A stretch of 10,048 bases of DNA, taken from the NCBI GenBank assembly GCA_007131535.1, contig SLQI01000360.1, positions 1-10,048 on the forward strand, given 5' to 3'. Position numbers and translations under genes: made by a program. The stretch's first letter is position 1; the number at the start of each line of letters is the position of its first letter. This document shows positions 6,538 to 10,048 of the stretch, piece by piece. This DNA is from Balneolales bacterium (lineage in GTDB: Bacteria > Bacteroidota > Rhodothermia > Balneolales > Natronogracilivirgulaceae). The notes beneath the pieces were generated by a model. The model saw only the letters and a program-made list of their open reading frames with translations. It was not told where the DNA came from and did not search any database.

Positions 6538-7191
6538 ATGAACCACGATACCGATGGGACCGCTTTTGAGCGGAAAATGCAGCAATGGCTGCTCAGTGAA
6601 ATAGCAACCAATGGCGATGCCGGTCACGATATGGCCCACATCAAACGGGTAGTGGAGGCGGCAAAGAAGCTGGCCCTGGAGGAAGGGGCGGACCTGGATA
6701 TCGTTATCCCGGCGGCGTGGCTGCATGACTGTGTGATCATCCCGAAAGAGGACCCGCGCAGGAATCAAGCCTCGCGGCTGGCGGCGGACCGGGCTAAGGA
6801 ATGGCTGGCTGGTGAGGGATTCGACTCCGCTCAACTGGAGGCCATCGGGCATGCAATCGAAGCACATAGTTTTTCAGCCGGCATCTCCCCGGAAACGCCG
6901 GAAGCCAAAGTGGTTCAGGATGCCGACCGGCTAGATGCCATAGGCGCGGTCGGAATTGCCCGGTGTTTCGCCATCGGCGGGAAAATGGGAGCCTCCATCT
7001 ATCACCCCGAAGAACCTTTTCCGGAAAACCGGGAGGCGGATGACCGCTCATGGATTGTCGATCATTTCTTCACCAAACTGCTGAATCTCGAAGATCAGTT
7101 TCAGACGGAAAGCGGGCGCCGGGAAGCACAAAAACGAACGGAGTTCATGCGGGATTTTCTCAACCAATTGAAATCGGAAGCCGGAATGTAA
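6538..7191 (+). CDS. HD-domain phosphohydrolase (YedJ-like)
   Basis: The 217-residue protein is a small single HD domain. Metal-binding residues are in order: H30-D31-x-x-H34 (HDMAHIKRV), H63-D64 in AAWLHDC, and D130 in VQDADRLDAIG. The middle segment NQASRLAADRAKEWL and the IEAHSFSAG motif are typical of the YedJ-like group of predicted metal-dependent phosphohydrolases. The true substrate is unknown; HD enzymes of this size act on nucleotides or other phosphate esters, in the cytoplasm (no signal peptide or membrane segment). ATG at 6538 is used. A six-codon frame (ATG at 6521) ends in TGA that overlaps this ATG as ATGA, so a tiny leader may be translationally coupled. The gene stands opposite hisC across a shared upstream gap, and the next plus-strand gene starts 225 bp later, so an operon with it is uncertain. 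Confidence 0.85.
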   Translation: MNHDTDGTAFERKMQQWLLSEIATNGDAGHDMAHIKRVVEAAKKLALEEGADLDIVIPAAWLHDCVIIPKEDPRRNQASRLAADRAKEWLAGEGFDSAQLEAIGHAIEAHSFSAGISPETPEAKVVQDADRLDAIGAVGIARCFAIGGKMGASIYHPEEPFPENREADDRSWIVDHFFTKLLNLEDQFQTESGRREAQKRTEFMRDFLNQLKSEAGM

Positions 7192-7416
7192 TACCACCGT
7201 GGACTTTTCTGACTTTATTGGTTACCATTTTACTTTACGGCAGGGAAATATATTTACCGGATTATGAAATGCACACATTCGCAATAGTCCGGGTTGAAGG
7301 CTATAAATATGTACGTTTAAAAATGAATTAATCATCGGTTTGTAAATGATTGCAGTGTCAGGTTGCGGTCGGCGTATTTATCGTACAATTCTTTCGGTGA
7401 GTCAGCCCATAAAGGA

Positions 7417-9378
7417 ATGAAAGCGCTGAGGATTTGCATCATACTACTTTTTGGTTTGATTGCCGGTGTGGGCAGTTCGTCAGCACAGGGCTGGTTCCCG
7501 TTGCTGGATGGCGATACCCGGTTCCAACGCCAGCTTGATGCATTACAATGGGACCTTGGGGGCGCGGCCTCGTTCAGCGGCGACGGTTATTCGGTGTCGT
7601 TTGACAATTCGTTTAATTCCCGGATGTTTCTGCGGGATGGCAGCGCCACCAACATTCAGGATGAAAATATCCTTCATTTTAACGGGAGATTCCATCTGAA
7701 CGACAACCTGTACTCGGTAGGGTACGGCCGGGTGTACCGCTATACTTCGGTGGATGTGCGTCAGGATTTCATGATGGCCGGTCTCGGGTATGATCTCCCC
7801 GGAACCACCAGTATAGAGTTGATGGGAGGGGTTTTCAGTGATCATCGCCATAACGAATTGGACCAGGGCCCCTCGTTTGCTGCGAGGGTAACCTCACAGC
7901 CTGTCAGTGCGGGAGGATGGTCGTTCCGGCCCGAGGGATGGATTCACTATGCCGATATCGACCGGCGCACGTATCAGAGTATGCGGGGGGAGACCGAGGT
8001 GGCATATCAGTCTGAGATGATCAGCTTTCAGAGCCGGATCCGCTTAGCCCGGTCGGTGCGGGAAAGCTACCAGCCCAGCAGCTTTTTTAACCGGGATGTG
8101 ACGGATATGATTGAAGGGGTGACCTCCGATACGACATCAGCTGATGTAAGGCTGGAAGTGCCGTTGATCGGACCGGTGGAAGGGCACTTCAGTCTGAATA
8201 CCCAGATGGTCGACCGCCGTTTCGAAAGCCGATCCTTAACTGATGAATCCAAAGATTTGTTTGATACGGAGACCACACGTGAACGACTTGATCTTCAGGT
8301 ATCAGCTGTTTTGCCGGCCGGAGCTACTAACCTGGAGCTGGGACTGGAATACCAGGTTGCTAACCGCCGGGCCCGATTGCTCAATCCAGAAGAATTTGCC
8401 GAAGAACAGATCGCCCGACGAAACGAAGTGTTGCAAAACGCAACGTTCAGCCAAAACCGGTTTGGTCTGTTTACCCGTAACCGGTTCGGAATCTCGGAAG
8501 GGCACACGGTTTTGCTGGATGGCAGAGTCAGTATTCTCCGATATGATACCCCGGAACTCAATGTGGATGACCGGGATGAATTTTATATATGGTCGCTGGT
8601 GGGATCAGAGCACCATATTTCGGATTATCTTTCGGCTGGTTTTACGCTATCCGGCGAGGCTACCCACCAGGTGTATTTGCAGGCTGAGCGAAGTATCGAT
8701 AACCATTGGCGCCGTTCATTGCGATTGAGACCGTATTTTCAATGGATGCCCTTTGAAAGTCTGCGCATACGTCAGAATTTCGGAATTCGGGCTAATTATA
8801 CGGTGGATGATTTTGAGCTGCCCGGACGCCGAAGCAACAATCAGTCCTCTCGTGAATTCAGTTTTAATACCCAAGTGGATTGGAATTTTGCCTCGGACTG
8901 GAATATTTCCGGCGAAGCCTCCCGAAGCGAACTCAGAATAGGAAGGCTTTTCTGGGATTCGTTTACGGAAATCCCGACCGATACGCTTACAACGTACAAC
9001 TTTGAGCTGATGCTTACCCGAAGCATTGGCAGGGCCGAAGTCTCAGCCGGAGGCCGTTATTTCATCAAACTGGATTATTTGCCCCAGACTACCTTAACCA
9101 CAACGATCCCGGATGATGAAGGCGGTGAGCAGCCAATCAGTCAGTCCGCGCCCGGCAGGCAGATTACCCGCCAGATTGGACCGTCAGTTGATATCAATAT
9201 ACCTTTTTCCTCGGGTAATCGGCTGCAATTCCGAGGTTGGCTGCAAAATCAGGGTGTAAACCGGCATCTGTATATGACGTATCCCGATGAAGTTGCCGAG
9301 TTCTTCAGACGCGAAGAACGCCGCACCTCACGCCGGCTCTACCCAAACATGGAAATGCAGGTGAGTTTTCAGTTTTAA
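7417..9378 (+). CDS. Predicted outer-membrane beta-barrel protein, unassigned
   Basis: The 653-residue protein begins with a cleavable signal peptide: MKALR, a hydrophobic core (residues 6-18) and SSSA before Q24. The rest is a regular alternation of short polar and hydrophobic or aromatic segments rich in Arg, Tyr, Phe and Ser (for example RFHLNDNLYSVGYGRVYRY, FQSRIRLARS, SAGFTLSGEA, LRLRPYFQWM), as in transmembrane beta-strands with charged loops. It ends MEMQVSFQF, with the terminal phenylalanine and alternating hydrophobics of a BAM recognition signal. No TonB-box or plug domain is evident, so it is probably not a TonB-dependent receptor. I do not recognise a named family or substrate. 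I chose ATG at 7417 because it places the signal peptide at the N-terminus. AAAGGA lies immediately before it. An in-frame TTG at 7363 would add 18 residues ahead of the signal peptide. Related genes in Balneolota would likely be annotated hypothetical. Confidence 0.7.
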   Translation: MKALRICIILLFGLIAGVGSSSAQGWFPLLDGDTRFQRQLDALQWDLGGAASFSGDGYSVSFDNSFNSRMFLRDGSATNIQDENILHFNGRFHLNDNLYSVGYGRVYRYTSVDVRQDFMMAGLGYDLPGTTSIELMGGVFSDHRHNELDQGPSFAARVTSQPVSAGGWSFRPEGWIHYADIDRRTYQSMRGETEVAYQSEMISFQSRIRLARSVRESYQPSSFFNRDVTDMIEGVTSDTTSADVRLEVPLIGPVEGHFSLNTQMVDRRFESRSLTDESKDLFDTETTRERLDLQVSAVLPAGATNLELGLEYQVANRRARLLNPEEFAEEQIARRNEVLQNATFSQNRFGLFTRNRFGISEGHTVLLDGRVSILRYDTPELNVDDRDEFYIWSLVGSEHHISDYLSAGFTLSGEATHQVYLQAERSIDNHWRRSLRLRPYFQWMPFESLRIRQNFGIRANYTVDDFELPGRRSNNQSSREFSFNTQVDWNFASDWNISGEASRSELRIGRLFWDSFTEIPTDTLTTYNFELMLTRSIGRAEVSAGGRYFIKLDYLPQTTLTTTIPDDEGGEQPISQSAPGRQITRQIGPSVDINIPFSSGNRLQFRGWLQNQGVNRHLYMTYPDEVAEFFRREERRTSRRLYPNMEMQVSFQF

Positions 9379-9381
9379 CCC

Positions 9382-9604
9382 GCCGGCTGTCCGGCGCAGC
9401 CGGGCTGTCGGCATGCAACCATTGGCAGAGAAGATACTGGCTACAGTAGGGAGGAGGTGGAGGTGCCGACAGCCGGACTGCGTCCGACAGCCGGCTGTCC
9501 GATGCAATCGGGCTGCCGGCATGCAGCCATTGGCACAGAAGATAGTGGCTACAGTAGTGGAGGTGATGGAGGGGCCGACAGCCGGACTTTGTCCGACAGC
9601 CGGC
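9382..9604. repeat. Two tandem 108-bp GC-rich palindromic units (REP/BIME-like)
   Basis: Unit 1 is 9382-9489 and unit 2 is 9490-9598, roughly 87% identical by eye, with the next unit's first bases (GCCGGC) at 9599-9604. Each unit opens with CCGGCTG; in unit 1 this pairs with CAGCCGG across a 7-nt loop (9383-9403). Unit 1 also has an 11-bp perfect inverted repeat, 9403-9413 with 9464-9474. CCGACAGCCGG occurs four times in direct orientation (9466, 9484, 9575, 9593), and its partial reverse complement opens each unit. Both units share a 30-bp central block, including GGCTACAGTAG. They begin just after the outer-membrane gene stop and end 14 bp before the transposase stop. The first hairpin could also end outer-membrane gene transcription. 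The layout resembles REP/BIME repeats. Confidence 0.7.
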
Positions 9605-9618
9605 GAGGGTTGAAAAAA

Positions 9619-10048
9619 TTATGATGGTTTCCGCATAAATTTTAAATATTTATCATCGATGGTTTGGTAGCTTATCTTTTGAAATTGGTCATATGATTCC
9701 GGAAGATTCAATAATGAGAGAGCTAATTTACGGTTACATAATGAGCCGTTACGTAGCCCGGCATAATCCGGATAGGAGGAAAAAGGCCACTCAGAAAGCT
9801 GGTTGATCATTCTCGCTCGTAATGGATTTTGATGAATGTACAAAAAGCAGTGAAGCAAATAGTCCGGCTCCGAGATTTCTTTTTGTAATGATCGTTTTTT
9901 AAAAAGGGCGCCACTTGAGTTATTCTTCCATCCAAACCATTGAGAGTAACTGCTTAACATAGTGCTGTATTTGTTTTTGAAAGATCGGGAGGCTTGCTCG
10001 TCATCTTTTATACGGATCATTAGATGAAAGTGATTGGGCATTAAGCAA
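9619..10048 (-). CDS. REP-associated tyrosine transposase (Y1/HUH), N-terminus beyond window
   Basis: The window holds the C-terminal 143 or so residues; the frame runs open to the right edge, and the CLMPNHFHLMI segment normally sits 60-80 residues into such proteins, so the start is outside. It belongs to the Y1 transposase family (IS200/IS605-type HUH endonucleases), which cut single-stranded DNA through a covalent tyrosine link. The HUH motif is HFH in MPNHFHLMI. The catalytic tyrosine is in LYIHQNPLRARM. WPFSSYPDYAG follows, as is usual in REP-associated (RAYT) members. No partner TnpB is seen. It sits next to palindromic repeats ending 14 bp from its stop, the classic RAYT neighbourhood. 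RAYT versus an IS200-like chromosomal transposase cannot be fully separated without the N-terminus. Confidence 0.85.
   Translation of the reverse strand, partial: CLMPNHFHLMIRIKDDEQASRSFKNKYSTMLSSYSQWFGWKNNSSGALFKKRSLQKEISEPDYLLHCFLYIHQNPLRARMINQLSEWPFSSYPDYAGLRNGSLCNRKLALSLLNLPESYDQFQKISYQTIDDKYLKFMRKPS

Noticed and set aside
7363..7416. TTG-initiated extension of the outer-membrane gene
   Set aside because: It would put 18 residues ahead of a clear signal peptide; the ATG at 7417 is better.
9382..9604. CRISPR array
   Set aside because: Only two long, diverged tandem units with internal palindromes and no unique spacers of equal length; no cas genes.

Overview
The window reads as a chromosomal stretch of a Bacteroidota/Balneolota-type bacterium (FCB group). 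The clues are a lipoprotein of the 6-bladed beta-propeller family, a pyruvate/branched-chain 2-oxoacid dehydrogenase E1 with alpha and beta parts fused in one chain, starts mostly without Shine-Dalgarno sequences, and two upstream regions that fit the phylum's TTTG-N19-TAnnTTTG promoter pattern. Placement at family level is inference; no rRNA or other phylogenetic marker is present.

Layout. Bases 1-718 are accessory and decayed DNA: a nested inverted-repeat element (132-487, perfect 18-bp ends, long imperfect inner arms, a run of ten C) lies directly against a broken UPF0175-family antitoxin gene (about 494-718). The minus strand then carries, from right to left, a HisC-type aminotransferase (5168-6271), the fused E1 dehydrogenase (2967-5069), a VapC toxin with its small antitoxin (2088-2734), and the beta-propeller lipoprotein (834-1946), which ends at a strong UUCG-loop terminator. 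The plus strand carries an HD-domain phosphohydrolase (6538-7191) and an unassigned outer-membrane beta-barrel protein (7417-9378). Two tandem GC-rich palindromic units of about 108 bp follow (9382-9604). The window ends inside a minus-strand HUH/Y1 transposase of the REP-associated type (9619 to the window edge).

How the parts relate. hisC and E1 are housekeeping metabolic genes and probably separate transcription units. VapC and its antitoxin form a translationally coupled pair; a candidate promoter overlapped by a 7-bp inverted repeat suits the usual autorepression. The transposase beside palindromic repeats fits the REP/RAYT arrangement, in which a single-strand transposase is linked to short palindromic repeats that it can process. 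No CRISPR array, rRNA, tRNA or phage gene was seen. I find no convincing complete new system. The least explained items are the nested inverted-repeat element at the left, the RAYT-like gene with its repeats at the right, and the unclassified outer-membrane protein between hisC and those repeats.
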